A DNA stretch of 64,000 nt from Ruminiclostridium sp. (GCA_017942025.1 JAGAVH010000046.1:1-64000); one strand, 5' to 3'; shown: positions 24,407 through 33,290, counted from the first letter of the stretch. Program-made: numbers and translations. Notes: generated by a model from the letters alone, not told the origin.

Positions 24407-26167
24407 TTATTCAATGCCCCACTCAATAAGCTTTATGAGGTTCTGATTCATTATATTCATTTCACTGCTATGAACGGGAAAGCCGCCAGCAATAAGCGAC
24501 TGCACATATAAAATCTGTGCGTAGACCGACAGCTTTTCCTCGTCTGCTATTTCTGAAAGCTTTTTTATAAGGTGATTTTCACAGTTCAGATAAAGCACCG
24601 CAAAGGCTGAATTGTCAAGCTCCTCTCCAAAGGCGTCAAGCATACTGTCAAAAAGTCCTGATGAATTTTCCTTTGATTTGTTTATATCACGTTTAAGCTC
24701 CGCTTCGCTACTCAGGGTATAGAGTGACGCCAGCTGATACGGAGAAAAGCCTTTAAGTACTACCCTGCAATCATAAGGATAGAGCACGCTATTAAAAGTA
24801 TCCAGCATATAGCTGAAATCATCTTCGTTTTCGGCATCCTCAAGAAGCTCCTCCAGCAGACTATCATGCATCTGCTCGGTATCTGATATTCCGAGAGCGG
24901 AAAGCATCGTAAGAAGCGCTCTATCGTGCACGTATCCGCTATTTACCAGAAGCTCGTTCTTTTCGGCAAACACGGGGCGGAGTTGTCGGAAGGCGTCTAT
25001 ATCGGAGGTGTAAAAAAGCTTGTTTTTATACTGCATAAGCTCCTTGCCGCTCAAATTTCCGAAGCTGGTTTCAAAAACGAAATAAGGCATAAATATTCTG
25101 AACAGACGTTCATTTTCTGCACAGACGGATTTTAATGCCACTCCGTGAATAGTTACCAGTTTTTGAAGCATAAGGGGATCCTTTACGGATATTTTTTCAA
25201 GATATGCCGATATGCAGGCTGAAAGCTCTTCTTTGGCTTCATCAAGTAACGAATCCTTGTAAAAATCCTCTCTTGAGGCTGTGGGATTCAGCTTATCGGT
25301 ATTGAAAAAGCATTGGATAAAGAATGCCCATTCGGGAAGCAGAGAGCTTCCATCCTCGGTAAGAAGCATATTTTTAAGATAAATTCTATGCTTGCTCTTT
25401 GAGGCGGCAGAAACAGTATAGGGCAGAATATAGGCTATTCCGCTGAACAGTCCCTTTCTGGAGTTAAGAGGAATATAATCAAGATAATCATACTCTGTGC
25501 CGAATATATTTTTACCCATACTGAGTATATCGCGGCGTTCATCTCCACTGTTTTCCGAAATCAGCATATTGACACGAAATTTTATATTTTCGTCAGTATG
25601 AACGTATACGGGATAAGGAATCGGAAGTCCGTAATATCTTATTATTTCAGTCACCTTTTCACGGGTAAAAAGGTAACCGTAGCTTTTTTCAGCTGTTATA
25701 GTTATTTCCGTGCCGACAGGCATATCGCTTTTTATTTCCTTTACGGAATATCTGCCATCGGAGAAGCCGTGCCATTCATAAGCCTTGTCGGGAGTTTTTA
25801 CCGAACGGGTGCGAAGGGTTATCTCATCGGTGACGATAAAGCAGGATAAAAGTCCTATACCGAAACGCCCGATAAAGCTGCCGTCCTCTCCCCTTTTGGA
25901 TGACTGCCCGATAACTGAAATGAATTTATGTATCTCGTCTTCGGTAAGTCCTGCACCGTTATCTGAAAAGCATAAAGAATTTTCCTCTTTTACCTTTATA
26001 TCTATCTGCGGCTCACTGTAGGATGAGTCCAGCTGTTTGCGAAGGCTTATCGCATCGGCGCAGTTCTGGAGAAGCTCTCTCAGGAAAACTCCGGGACTAC
26101 TGTACAGATGATTTGACAGTATATCTATCATACCGCCAAGATTTACGCTGAATGAATAATCGTTCAT
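24407..26167 (-). CDS. HSP90-family ATPase (divergent HtpG)
   Basis: 586 aa. GHKL ATPase domain at the N-terminus: ELLQNCADAI (box N), FSDNGAGLTEDEI (box G1), GRFGIGLLSCFIV (box G2) and GTEITI. The middle domain has LLPEWAFFIQCFFNTDKLNPTASREDF, which contains the family TASRE motif with the catalytic-loop Arg. The C-terminal dimerisation region is short and divergent and no MEEVD tail is present. It represents the HSP90-family branch distinct from housekeeping HtpG. AAAGGAG precedes the ATG. Two-gene operon with the TPR-like protein. Confidence 0.88.
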   Translation of the reverse strand: MNDYSFSVNLGGMIDILSNHLYSSPGVFLRELLQNCADAISLRKQLDSSYSEPQIDIKVKEENSLCFSDNGAGLTEDEIHKFISVIGQSSKRGEDGSFIGRFGIGLLSCFIVTDEITLRTRSVKTPDKAYEWHGFSDGRYSVKEIKSDMPVGTEITITAEKSYGYLFTREKVTEIIRYYGLPIPYPVYVHTDENIKFRVNMLISENSGDERRDILSMGKNIFGTEYDYLDYIPLNSRKGLFSGIAYILPYTVSAASKSKHRIYLKNMLLTEDGSSLLPEWAFFIQCFFNTDKLNPTASREDFYKDSLLDEAKEELSACISAYLEKISVKDPLMLQKLVTIHGVALKSVCAENERLFRIFMPYFVFETSFGNLSGKELMQYKNKLFYTSDIDAFRQLRPVFAEKNELLVNSGYVHDRALLTMLSALGISDTEQMHDSLLEELLEDAENEDDFSYMLDTFNSVLYPYDCRVVLKGFSPYQLASLYTLSSEAELKRDINKSKENSSGLFDSMLDAFGEELDNSAFAVLYLNCENHLIKKLSEIADEEKLSVYAQILYVQSLIAGGFPVHSSEMNIMNQNLIKLIEWGIE

Positions 26168-26298
26168 TGCCGCTCCTTTTTCGTCTATAAATTTCTATTT
26201 AATTATAGCACTTTTACATCTGAAATTCAATAAGAGCGAGCTTTAAAGGCCGTACAGATATTAAATTTTTATCACGTCAGAAAAATGACTATTACCCC

Positions 26299-26345
26299 TT
26301 GACAAATAATAGGTAATATGTTATCATTTATATGTAATATATTAC
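26299..26345 (+). promoter_or_regulatory. marR-flavodoxin promoter with palindromic operator
   Basis: TTGACA (26299-26304), 17 bp, TATCAT (26322-26327). A perfect 12-bp palindrome GTAATATATTAC (26334-26345) sits at the transcription start, with a related half site GTAATATG between -35 and -10: the usual placement for MarR autorepression. Confidence 0.75.
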
Positions 26346-26367
26346 TTAATTTATTGAGGAGGTAAAA

Positions 26368-26850
26368 ATGGACATCAAAGAAGTTATTGACAGCGGCAAG
26401 GTAGATTTTTCGGGTATCGAATCATCTTATTTTCTCATTGGCTTATTAAGTGCCTTTGATAACAGATTTCAGGCAATGGCTGATAGTATGATGGAGGAAA
26501 TCAGCTGGAAACAGTTTTTTGCTATCATATGCATAAATATGTATAACGGAAAGCCGACTGTAAAGGAGCTTGCCGAAATAATGGGCAGCTCTCACCAGAA
26601 CGTAAAGCAGATACTGATAAAATTAGAAAAGAAGGGATTTGTCGATATCACCACTGACCAGACCGATAAAAGAAAGCAACGGATTGAGCTGACAGAATAC
26701 TGCAGAGAGTTCTGTGAAAGAAACGACGAAATGAGTATGAATATTATGAAAACTATGTTCAGCGGTATTTCTGAAGAGCAGCTACAAGCTACTATAAAGA
26801 CTATCATACAGATTGAAAATAATTTAAAGGAGATAGAGAAATATGAGTAA
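26368..26850 (+). CDS. MarR-family transcriptional regulator
   Basis: 160-aa winged-helix repressor. The recognition helix region is PTVKELAEIMGSSHQNVKQILIKLEKKGFV, followed by the wing DITTDQTDKRKQRIELT; flanking helices form the dimer domain. GGAGG precedes the ATG. It overlaps the flavodoxin gene by 8 nt and most likely represses both through the palindrome at 26334. Inducer unknown; with a flavodoxin target, an oxidative or redox-active compound is plausible. Confidence 0.9.
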   Translation: MDIKEVIDSGKVDFSGIESSYFLIGLLSAFDNRFQAMADSMMEEISWKQFFAIICINMYNGKPTVKELAEIMGSSHQNVKQILIKLEKKGFVDITTDQTDKRKQRIELTEYCREFCERNDEMSMNIMKTMFSGISEEQLQATIKTIIQIENNLKEIEKYE

Positions 26851-27370
26851 GGGTATCATTTTATATCAGTCAAAATACGGTGCAACAAAAAAGTATGCAG
26901 AATGGCTCACGGAACTGACGGGATTTGACCTCGTTGAAACGAAAAAAGCCAAGGCTTCTGACCTTGGCGGATATGACGTAATAATTTTAGGTGGAGGCGT
27001 TTATGCATCGGGTATTCTGGGATTTTCTTTTCTGAAAAAGAACGTAAAGCTATTTTCAGGCAAGAAAATTGCAGTGTTTGCAGTCGGTGCTTCTCCCTAT
27101 GATGAAAAGGCAATAGAGCAGATAAGACAGCTTCATTTCAAGGACACGCTTGAAAACGTTCCGCTGTTCTACTGCAGAGGTGCCTGGGATGAGGAAAAGA
27201 TGAAATTCGGTGACAGAACGCTTTGCAGGATGCTTCAGAAGGCGGTGGCAAAGCAGGACTCTGACACCTTAGAGCCGTGGCAGATGGCTCTTATGTCTGC
27301 GGTAGGGCAAAAATGCGACTGGACTGATAAAGCACAGCTTACGCCATTACTTGATTTTATAAAGGATTAA
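26843..27370 (+). CDS. flavodoxin-domain protein
   Basis: 175-aa FMN-binding protein of the flavodoxin_5 type. It starts GIILYQSKYGATKKYAEWL, with the phosphate-binding loop QSKYGATKK, followed by DVIILGGGVYASGILGF and KIAVFAVGASPYD, the two loops that contact the isoalloxazine ring. HemG-type protoporphyrinogen oxidases share this layout, but such a function is not shown. AAAGGAG 10 nt before the ATG, which lies inside the end of marR. Its stop codon overlaps the remnant of a spoVAC reading frame on the other strand. Confidence 0.85.
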   Translation: MSKGIILYQSKYGATKKYAEWLTELTGFDLVETKKAKASDLGGYDVIILGGGVYASGILGFSFLKKNVKLFSGKKIAVFAVGASPYDEKAIEQIRQLHFKDTLENVPLFYCRGAWDEEKMKFGDRTLCRMLQKAVAKQDSDTLEPWQMALMSAVGQKCDWTDKAQLTPLLDFIKD

Positions 27371-27470
27371 AGGATAGTCGTAATCCAATAAATAACCCCA
27401 TAGGTAACGCTTGCCGTTATGCCGTAGACTATTACGGGGCCTGCGATAATGAACATTTTTGCGCCTGTAG
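27367..27470 (-). pseudogene. 3' remnant of a second spoVAC gene
   Basis: Minus-strand translation gives TGAKMFIIAGPVIVYG and then TASVTYGVIYWITTIL plus a stop, nearly the same as the C-terminus of the intact SpoVAC encoded 580 bp to the right (GTGAKMFIIAGPVIVYG, WITTLF). The preceding codons lose similarity and no start lies near. It is thus a truncated duplicate of the last ~34 codons. The nucleotide match is only partial, which points to an old event. Confidence 0.85.
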
Positions 27471-27491
27471 CCTTTATCTTTTTATAAAAGT

Positions 27492-27525
27492 ATTTACATT
27501 TAAACGGCGGTTATGGTATAATGAA
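27492..27525 (+). promoter_or_regulatory. promoter of the 161-aa protein gene
   Basis: TTTACA, about 18 bp, TATAAT (near 27516-27521), followed within 25 bp by GTGAGG and the ATG. Confidence 0.5.
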
Positions 27526-27543
27526 ATAAAGTGAGGTAGAAAT

Positions 27544-28029
27544 ATGACTATAATTCAAAAAGAGCAATATGTATTTGAAGTAGATATTGAGAAAACAATA
27601 GAATATTATAAGACACACTCGCTTTGCGAATGCGATTGCTGTGAAAATTTTTATACTCAAATAGGTGGTAAGTTCCCAAAGCTCGAGTCTTTTCTTGCCG
27701 ACTTTGGCGTGGATATATCAAAGCCTGATGAGTGTATGAGTGTTGAATTAGACAATACGATTATGTATATTGGCGTTGACTATACCATTTGCGGAAAAGT
27801 AGCAACTATGGGACAATATAAAATTGATATACATGATAATCAATTCTTTAGTCTTGTTATTACCGAGGGTTTCGCCTCTCCAAATGAACAGACTGGAGAA
27901 TATTTTACTATTTCAGTAAATAATATTTTTGAGTTGCCATGGGTGTTGGATAAACCATTTCCAGAACCAACAACTTTCAAAGCAACAAGTAAAATAAAAG
28001 AATTTTTCAAAAAAGTATTTAAGGCTTGA
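27544..28029 (+). CDS. unrecognised protein with a Cys-rich N-terminal motif
   Basis: 161-aa soluble protein. Residues ~25-40 contain HSLCECDCCENFY, a C-x-C-x-C-C cluster, followed by FPKLESFLADFGVDISKPDE. The remainder is strand-rich, with a basic C-terminus. I recognise the CDCC...FL..FG(V/I)D pattern from uncharacterised, often solitary, bacterial proteins but know no function; immunity-type proteins have similar size and distribution, which is speculation. GAGG precedes the ATG. It sits between the spoVAC remnant and spoVAC, and its stop codon lies inside its own terminator stem. Confidence 0.7.
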   Translation: MTIIQKEQYVFEVDIEKTIEYYKTHSLCECDCCENFYTQIGGKFPKLESFLADFGVDISKPDECMSVELDNTIMYIGVDYTICGKVATMGQYKIDIHDNQFFSLVITEGFASPNEQTGEYFTISVNNIFELPWVLDKPFPEPTTFKATSKIKEFFKKVFKA

Positions 28030-28049
28030 CCAATTCGGTCAAGCCTTTT
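28021..28049 (+). terminator. rho-independent terminator overlapping a stop codon
   Basis: AAGGCTTGACC (28021-28031) pairs with GGTCAAGCCTT (28037-28047), followed by TTTT. The TGA stop at 28027 is part of the left arm. Confidence 0.85.
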
Positions 28050-28052
28050 GCA

Positions 28053-28496
28053 TTAGAATAATGTGGTTATCCAATAGATAATTCCATAAACAACCGACGC
28101 CACCGTGCCATAAACAATCACCGGTCCTGCGATTATGAACATTTTTGCGCCTGTGCCTAAAATATAGCCTTCGGTCTTGAATTCAAGAGCGGGAGATACT
28201 ACGGCGTTTGCAAAGCCTGTGATAGGTACAAGAGTTCCTGCGCCGCCGTGCTTTGCTATTCTTTCGTACAGTCCGAAGCCGGTCAGTACCGCACTTATCA
28301 GTATAAGCGTTATAGAAGTGTACGCCGCCGCCTGCTCATCGTCAAGTCCCGTATTTTTATAAAGATTCAGAAAAAACTGACCTACCATACAGATAAAACC
28401 GCCTATCAGGTATGCCTTCGGGATGGTCTTATACAGCTTTGATTTGCCTGAATGCTTTTTGCTTATCCTACTGTATTCCTTTTTGCTGATATCCAT
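28053..28496 (-). CDS. spoVAC: stage V sporulation protein AC
   Basis: 147-aa membrane protein of the spore DPA channel, the subunit thought to act as the mechanosensitive pore. A basic N-terminus (KKEYSRISKKHSGKSKLYKTIPKAYLIGG) precedes four hydrophobic helices, with the conserved HGGAGTLVPITGFANAVVSPALEFKTEGYILGTG-type stretch. Complete. GGAGAG precedes the ATG. It is detached from spoVAD and spoVAE, which lie 7.8 kb downstream on the same strand. Confidence 0.93.
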   Translation of the reverse strand: MDISKKEYSRISKKHSGKSKLYKTIPKAYLIGGFICMVGQFFLNLYKNTGLDDEQAAAYTSITLILISAVLTGFGLYERIAKHGGAGTLVPITGFANAVVSPALEFKTEGYILGTGAKMFIIAGPVIVYGTVASVVYGIIYWITTLF

Positions 28497-28585
28497 ATAA
28501 TCTCTCCGTTTTATATTTTATTGTTATTTTTCACATCTGAAGGCAGTTTATACAAGTAAATTCAAGAATTATTGCTATTGCAATA

Positions 28586-28617
28586 AGCGAAAAAGTGTGA
28601 TATAATTTTAACAGACA
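28586..28617 (+). promoter_or_regulatory. promoter of the phosphoglycerate mutase gene
   Basis: TTGCAA, 17 bp, TATAAT within 28578-28608, followed by AGAAAGG and the ATG at 28645. Confidence 0.65.
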
Positions 28618-28644
28618 ATTTTTGAACAAAAGAAAGGCGAAATT

Positions 28645-29844
28645 ATGAAATACGTTGTTTTACTTTGCGACGGTATGGCTGACCTTTACAGAGAGGATTT
28701 AAACGGCACACCTATGAGCGTTGCGAATAAGCCGAATATGGATATGCTTTGCAAGAAATCAAGAATCGGTCTTGTAAAGACTGTAGCCGACAACTTAAAG
28801 CCCGGTAGTGACGTGGCTAACCTCTCGGTTTTAGGCTATGACCCTGCTATATACTATTCAGGCAGAAGTCCTTTAGAGGCGGGCAGTATCGGCATTGACA
28901 TGAAGCCTACAGACGTTTCCTTCAGAACAAACCTTGTTACTGTAACGGATGAAGAAAATTACGAGGACAAGACTATACTTGACTACTGCGCTGATGATAT
29001 TTCAACCGAAGAAGCGGCTGAAATCATTAAGTTCATCGACGAAAAGTTAGGTACAGAGGAGTTCAGGTTCTATAGCGGCGTAAGCTACCGTCATTGTCTT
29101 ATCTGGGATAATGGTACAATGGACGTAGGCAAGCTGACACCTCCCCACGATATTACGGGCAAGCCTGTAAAGGAATATCTCGGTGCAAATGAAAACGGTC
29201 AGGTTCTTATCGATATGATGAAGAAGAGCTATGAGCTTTTAAAGGATCATCCCGTTAACTTAAAGAGAATTGAAAGAGGTCTCCGCCCTGCCAACAGCAT
29301 ATGGTTCTGGGGCGAGGGTGTCCGCAAAGAGCTTACTCCCTTCAAGGAAAAGTACGGCAAAAGTGCGGCTATGATCTCCGCAGTCGATCTGCTCAAGGGC
29401 ATCGGTAAGTTTACCGAAATGGACGTAATAAACGTAGAGGGTGCTACCGGCTATATAGATACAAACTTTGACGGCAAGGCACAGGCGGCTGTTGAAGCAT
29501 TAAAGAGCGGCAAGGATCTTGTATATATCCACGTTGAAGCTCCCGACGAATGCGGTCACCGTTTTGAAATTGCTAACAAGGTAAAGGCTATAGAGCTTAT
29601 TGACGAAAAGATTCTTGGGGTTATATTAAAGGAATTCCAGGGCGAAGATATAAAGATTCTTATCTGCCCCGACCATCCCACACCCTTAGAGCTTAAGACT
29701 CATACCAATGCACCCGTTCCCTTTATGATATATGACAGCACAAAGGTTGTAAACGGTGCAGACAGATTCTGCGAGGAATCTGCCACAGCAACAAAGGATT
29801 ACGTAGCGGTAGGTCACGAGCTTATGGCACAGTTTCTTGCTTAA
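28645..29844 (+). CDS. apgM: cofactor-independent phosphoglycerate mutase (archaeal-type, ApgM family)
   Basis: 399-aa cytosolic enzyme interconverting 3- and 2-phosphoglycerate in glycolysis and gluconeogenesis. Alkaline-phosphatase superfamily metal sites are visible: LLCDGMAD at the start, PGSDVANLSVLGYDP with the catalytic Ser, VHVEAPDECGH-type stretch (YIHVEAPDECGHR) and ICPDHPTPLELKTHTNAPVPF near the end. Clostridial relatives often sit with homoserine kinase-like metabolism, but here it is monocistronic. AAAGG precedes the ATG; a terminator follows. Confidence 0.92.
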   Translation: MKYVVLLCDGMADLYREDLNGTPMSVANKPNMDMLCKKSRIGLVKTVADNLKPGSDVANLSVLGYDPAIYYSGRSPLEAGSIGIDMKPTDVSFRTNLVTVTDEENYEDKTILDYCADDISTEEAAEIIKFIDEKLGTEEFRFYSGVSYRHCLIWDNGTMDVGKLTPPHDITGKPVKEYLGANENGQVLIDMMKKSYELLKDHPVNLKRIERGLRPANSIWFWGEGVRKELTPFKEKYGKSAAMISAVDLLKGIGKFTEMDVINVEGATGYIDTNFDGKAQAAVEALKSGKDLVYIHVEAPDECGHRFEIANKVKAIELIDEKILGVILKEFQGEDIKILICPDHPTPLELKTHTNAPVPFMIYDSTKVVNGADRFCEESATATKDYVAVGHELMAQFLA

Positions 29845-29856
29845 CTGAATATCACG

Positions 29857-29888
29857 ATCCGCAGGAGAAAATCCTGCGGATTTTAATT
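29857..29888 (+). terminator. rho-independent terminator of apgM
   Basis: ATCCGCAGGA (29857-29866) pairs with TCCTGCGGAT (29872-29881), followed by a T-rich tail. Confidence 0.85.
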
Positions 29889-29971
29889 TTTAAAAATTCT
29901 TAAATTATTTAAGGATTATTTAATAATTGCTATGTTATACTGTAGTCACAACAACGAAAGGAGCATAAGAA

Positions 29972-32338
29972 ATGTATCTTAACATTCTTAAAAAGGACCT
30001 TAAAAGAAAAAAGGCGATGAATATAATTCTGCTTTTGTTCATTATACTTGCGACGATGTTTGTAGCAAGCGGTCTGAATAACGTGTTCACAGTAATAAAC
30101 GGCACGGATTATTACCTTGACAAAGCGGAAATAGGAGACTTTGTAGTTATTACGATGGGTGACGATTCAAGAGGACACGCCGACGATATACTCGAAAAAG
30201 CGGACTGTGTAAAAAGCCACAAGATCGAAACCTGTATTTTCGGCTCGCAGGACAGCGTTTCACGGGTTGACGGATCGGCGGTTGAAACTAAAAACACCGC
30301 ATTATTCCAGTCAATATCCGATGCAAAACTCAAATTCTTTGACACGGCAAACGAACTCGTTACCGAGGTTAAGCCCGGTGAAGTGAAGATAGCAGGCGGC
30401 TTTATAAAAAACAATAATCTTAAAAATGGCGATTATATCCGCATCAAATTAGGCGATGTAGAGATGGAGCTTAAAATTGCGGGAAAAGTCAAGGATGCTT
30501 TTTTAGGCTCTGATTTTATGGGCAATACGCGATTTCTGCTGAATCAGGCGGATTACGATAAATTCCTCGCCGATGATATGATAAAGGCACACTATCAGGG
30601 TGAGGTTGCTTATATCGAAACAGATGACGTGGCATCGACTATATCAGCTATTGCGGATATTCCCGGAATCGCCTTTTCGGGTGCAAGAAGCACACTTGTA
30701 ATGTGCTATGTAATGGAAATGATAGTAGCGTTTGTAGTGCTTGTTTTAAGTATATGCCTTATTATTGTATCCTTTGTAGTACTTCGTTTTTCAATCGGCT
30801 TTACAATCGCCGAAGAATACAGAGAAATCGGCGTTATGAAGGCTATCGGTATCAGAAATCACAAAATAAGAGGTCTTTACATAGTAAAGTATCTGCTTAT
30901 GGCTTTAGTCGGTGGTGTTATAGGCTTTTTCGCCAGCATCCCCTTCGGTAATCTGCTGATGGCGTCTGTAAGTGAAAATATGGTACTTGGTAATAATGCG
31001 GGTGTACTTATAAATATTATCAGTACGATAGGTACAATAATTGTTATTCTTGCATTTGCATACGGATGCACGGGTAAGGTAAAGAAGCTGACGCCTATTG
31101 ACGCTATCCGTTCAGGACAGACGGGTGAGCGTTTTGGTAAAAAGAGCATTCTGAGAATCAGCAAAACCAGAGTAAGACCTGCGGTATTTATGGCATTAAA
31201 TGACGTTATGAGTGCACCTAAACGCTTTATGACGATTATAATTTCATTCTTCCTCTGCACGCTTTTCGTACTTATGCTGGTAAATACCGTTGCTACTATG
31301 AAAAGTCCTAACCTTATTACGACCTTCGGTACAGAAAGCGACCTATACATAACCGACGTAAACGGCGCAATGGAATTTATGAACACCGGCGACAAGGAAA
31401 GCCTGACAAAGGAGCTTGAAAGACTCTCTGATAAGATTTCCGAAGATGGAATGCCCTGTGATGTAAGCGTAGATATACAGTATAATTATAAGGTTATATC
31501 AAAGGAAAATGAATTTTCTTTATCCTGTGCGCAGAGTATTAATATTCCCGTAGAGAATTATGATTATTTTGAGGGCTCTGCTCCTGAAAACAAAAAAGAG
31601 ATTGCCATAACACCCCAGGTTTCAAAGCTTCTTAATGCTGAAATAGGCGATACTGTTACAATCGACTTCGGAAGTGAAAAAATCGACTGTATAATAACGG
31701 CATATTTCCAGACGATGAATAACTTAGGCGAGCTTATACGACTTCACGATGACGCCCCTACCTCTATGAGTTCTGTTTCGGCTATCAGACAATATCAGGT
31801 GGATTTTACCGACAACCCCTCTGCCGCAGAGATAGAAAACAGAAAGGAAAGAATCAAAGAGCTATTAGATATAGAATACATAATGAACGCAACCGAATAC
31901 TGCATAGACTGCGTATCGGTAGTTCCTACGATGGAGGCTGTTCAGTTCATGCTTTTAGCGATAACCATTATTGTAGTTATTCTTGTTACGGTTCTTGTTG
32001 AGCGGTCCTTTATCTCCGATGAAAAGAGTCAGATTGCGCTTTTAAAGGCTATCGGCTTCAGAAACGGAACAATAATCTGCTGGAATGCTTTGCGCTTTGG
32101 TATAGTGGCGCTTGTGGCGGCAGTTCTTGCGGCGGCGGTTTCAATACCTATGACGGAGCTTTGTATCACACCGATTTTCGGAATGATGGGTGCTACAAAA
32201 ATCATATTCAATATCGATCCATTACAGATATTCCTGATTTACCCTGCAATCATCTTTGCGGTAACGATTATTTCAGCACTGCTCACCTCCCTATACACAA
32301 GAAAAATCAAGTCATCCGATACAGCTAACATTGAATAA
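29972..32338 (+). CDS. ABC transporter permease, two FtsX domains
   Basis: 788-aa integral membrane protein of the MacB/BceB-like superfamily. One N-terminal helix (about 17-37), a large extracytoplasmic domain (about 40-245), a first FtsX unit of three helices (about 250-390), another helix near 420, a second ectodomain and a final FtsX unit (about 650-780) with the family phrases IAEEYREIGVMKAIGIRN and SDEKSQIALLKAIGFRN. AAAGGAG precedes the ATG. Forms an operon with the ATPase 14 nt downstream, and a two-component system follows. Likely exports or detoxifies a peptide or extracts an envelope component. Confidence 0.88.
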   Translation: MYLNILKKDLKRKKAMNIILLLFIILATMFVASGLNNVFTVINGTDYYLDKAEIGDFVVITMGDDSRGHADDILEKADCVKSHKIETCIFGSQDSVSRVDGSAVETKNTALFQSISDAKLKFFDTANELVTEVKPGEVKIAGGFIKNNNLKNGDYIRIKLGDVEMELKIAGKVKDAFLGSDFMGNTRFLLNQADYDKFLADDMIKAHYQGEVAYIETDDVASTISAIADIPGIAFSGARSTLVMCYVMEMIVAFVVLVLSICLIIVSFVVLRFSIGFTIAEEYREIGVMKAIGIRNHKIRGLYIVKYLLMALVGGVIGFFASIPFGNLLMASVSENMVLGNNAGVLINIISTIGTIIVILAFAYGCTGKVKKLTPIDAIRSGQTGERFGKKSILRISKTRVRPAVFMALNDVMSAPKRFMTIIISFFLCTLFVLMLVNTVATMKSPNLITTFGTESDLYITDVNGAMEFMNTGDKESLTKELERLSDKISEDGMPCDVSVDIQYNYKVISKENEFSLSCAQSINIPVENYDYFEGSAPENKKEIAITPQVSKLLNAEIGDTVTIDFGSEKIDCIITAYFQTMNNLGELIRLHDDAPTSMSSVSAIRQYQVDFTDNPSAAEIENRKERIKELLDIEYIMNATEYCIDCVSVVPTMEAVQFMLLAITIIVVILVTVLVERSFISDEKSQIALLKAIGFRNGTIICWNALRFGIVALVAAVLAAAVSIPMTELCITPIFGMMGATKIIFNIDPLQIFLIYPAIIFAVTIISALLTSLYTRKIKSSDTANIE

Positions 32339-32352
32339 GAAAGGAAATCACT

Positions 32353-33117
32353 ATGAATATTTTAGAAGTAAAAGACCTTTGCAAAACTTACATCGTAAAC
32401 AAGCGCCAGAACAACGTACTCAAAAACGTAAACTTTTCGGTTTCCGAGGGTGAAATGGTGGCAATAATGGGACCTTCAGGCTCAGGTAAGTCTACCCTGC
32501 TCTATGCGGTATCGGGTATGGACGGCATCACCTCGGGAGAGGTAAAGTTCTGTGGAAAGGACATTGCAAAGCTCGGTGCAAAGGAGCTTGCAGATTTAAG
32601 ACTTGACGAGATGGGTTTTATTTTCCAACAGATGTATATGTTAAAAAATCTCACGGTACTTGACAATATCATACTTCCTGCGGTACAATCAGATAAAGCG
32701 GATGAAAGCCGCAAGGAAACGGTACAGCGTGGTCAGGAGCTTATGCGTAAGCTCGGTATTATCGATATTGCCGACAACGATATAAACGAGGTATCAGGTG
32801 GTCAGCTGCAGAGAGCTTGTATCTGCCGCAGTATGATAAACAACCCGAAAATGATTTTTGCCGATGAGCCTACCGGCGCATTAAACCGCACCAGCTCCGA
32901 CGAGGTTATGGATGAACTGACAAAACTGAATAGCGAAGGTACTACGATTATGCTAGTAACTCACGACGTAAAGGTAGCGGCAAAATGCACAAGAGTGCTT
33001 TATATAGTTGACGGAAACATAAAAGGAGAGTATAATTTAGATAGGTACGAAAATGCCTCCCAGATGAGAGAGCGTGAACGTGCACTCAACAACTGGCTTA
33101 TGGAAATGGGCTGGTAA
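32353..33117 (+). CDS. ABC transporter ATPase (MacB/LolD type)
   Basis: 254-aa cytoplasmic nucleotide-binding subunit. Walker A GPSGSGKST (residues ~38-46), Q-loop FIFQQMYMLKNLTV, signature VSGGQLQRA, Walker B MIFADEPTG and H-loop LVTHD are all present. It ends with a charged extension (YENASQMRERERALNNWL) typical of this subgroup. AAAGGA precedes the ATG. Partners with the upstream permease; genes for a response regulator and a histidine kinase lie downstream past a repeated hairpin region, the usual layout for antimicrobial-peptide response modules. Confidence 0.93.
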   Translation: MNILEVKDLCKTYIVNKRQNNVLKNVNFSVSEGEMVAIMGPSGSGKSTLLYAVSGMDGITSGEVKFCGKDIAKLGAKELADLRLDEMGFIFQQMYMLKNLTVLDNIILPAVQSDKADESRKETVQRGQELMRKLGIIDIADNDINEVSGGQLQRACICRSMINNPKMIFADEPTGALNRTSSDEVMDELTKLNSEGTTIMLVTHDVKVAAKCTRVLYIVDGNIKGEYNLDRYENASQMRERERALNNWLMEMGW

Positions 33118-33133
33118 GGCGTGCCGCCTCGGG

Positions 33134-33191
33134 CAGTTCCGCCGTGCCACAGAAATAGATAATCCGAAGGCGTTCTGCACGGCGGGGTAAG
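33134..33191 (+). repeat. 58-bp repeat, unit 1
   Basis: Contains an inverted repeat CCGCCGTGC ... GCACGGCGG around a 33-nt loop. The unit at 33233-33290 is the same apart from a few mismatches. Together they fill the gap between the ABC and two-component genes. Confidence 0.8.
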
Positions 33192-33232
33192 GTCTGTAGT
33201 TATTCAGCTTATAATTGCAGAGCGTTTAATAC

Positions 33233-33290
33233 CAGTTCCGCCGTGTCATAGAAAGAGATAATCCGAAGGCGTTCTGCACGGCGGGGTAAG
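33233..33290 (+). repeat. 58-bp repeat, unit 2
   Basis: Direct copy of 33134-33191 with differences such as CCGTGTCATAG for CCGTGCCACAG, 41 bp after the end of the first unit. The stem CCGCCGTG/CACGGCGG is conserved. No ORF. Confidence 0.8.

Noticed and set aside
33134..33290. Two direct repeats considered as a minimal CRISPR array
   Set aside because: Only two 58-bp units with long internal stems and no cas genes nearby; unit length and stem do not fit.
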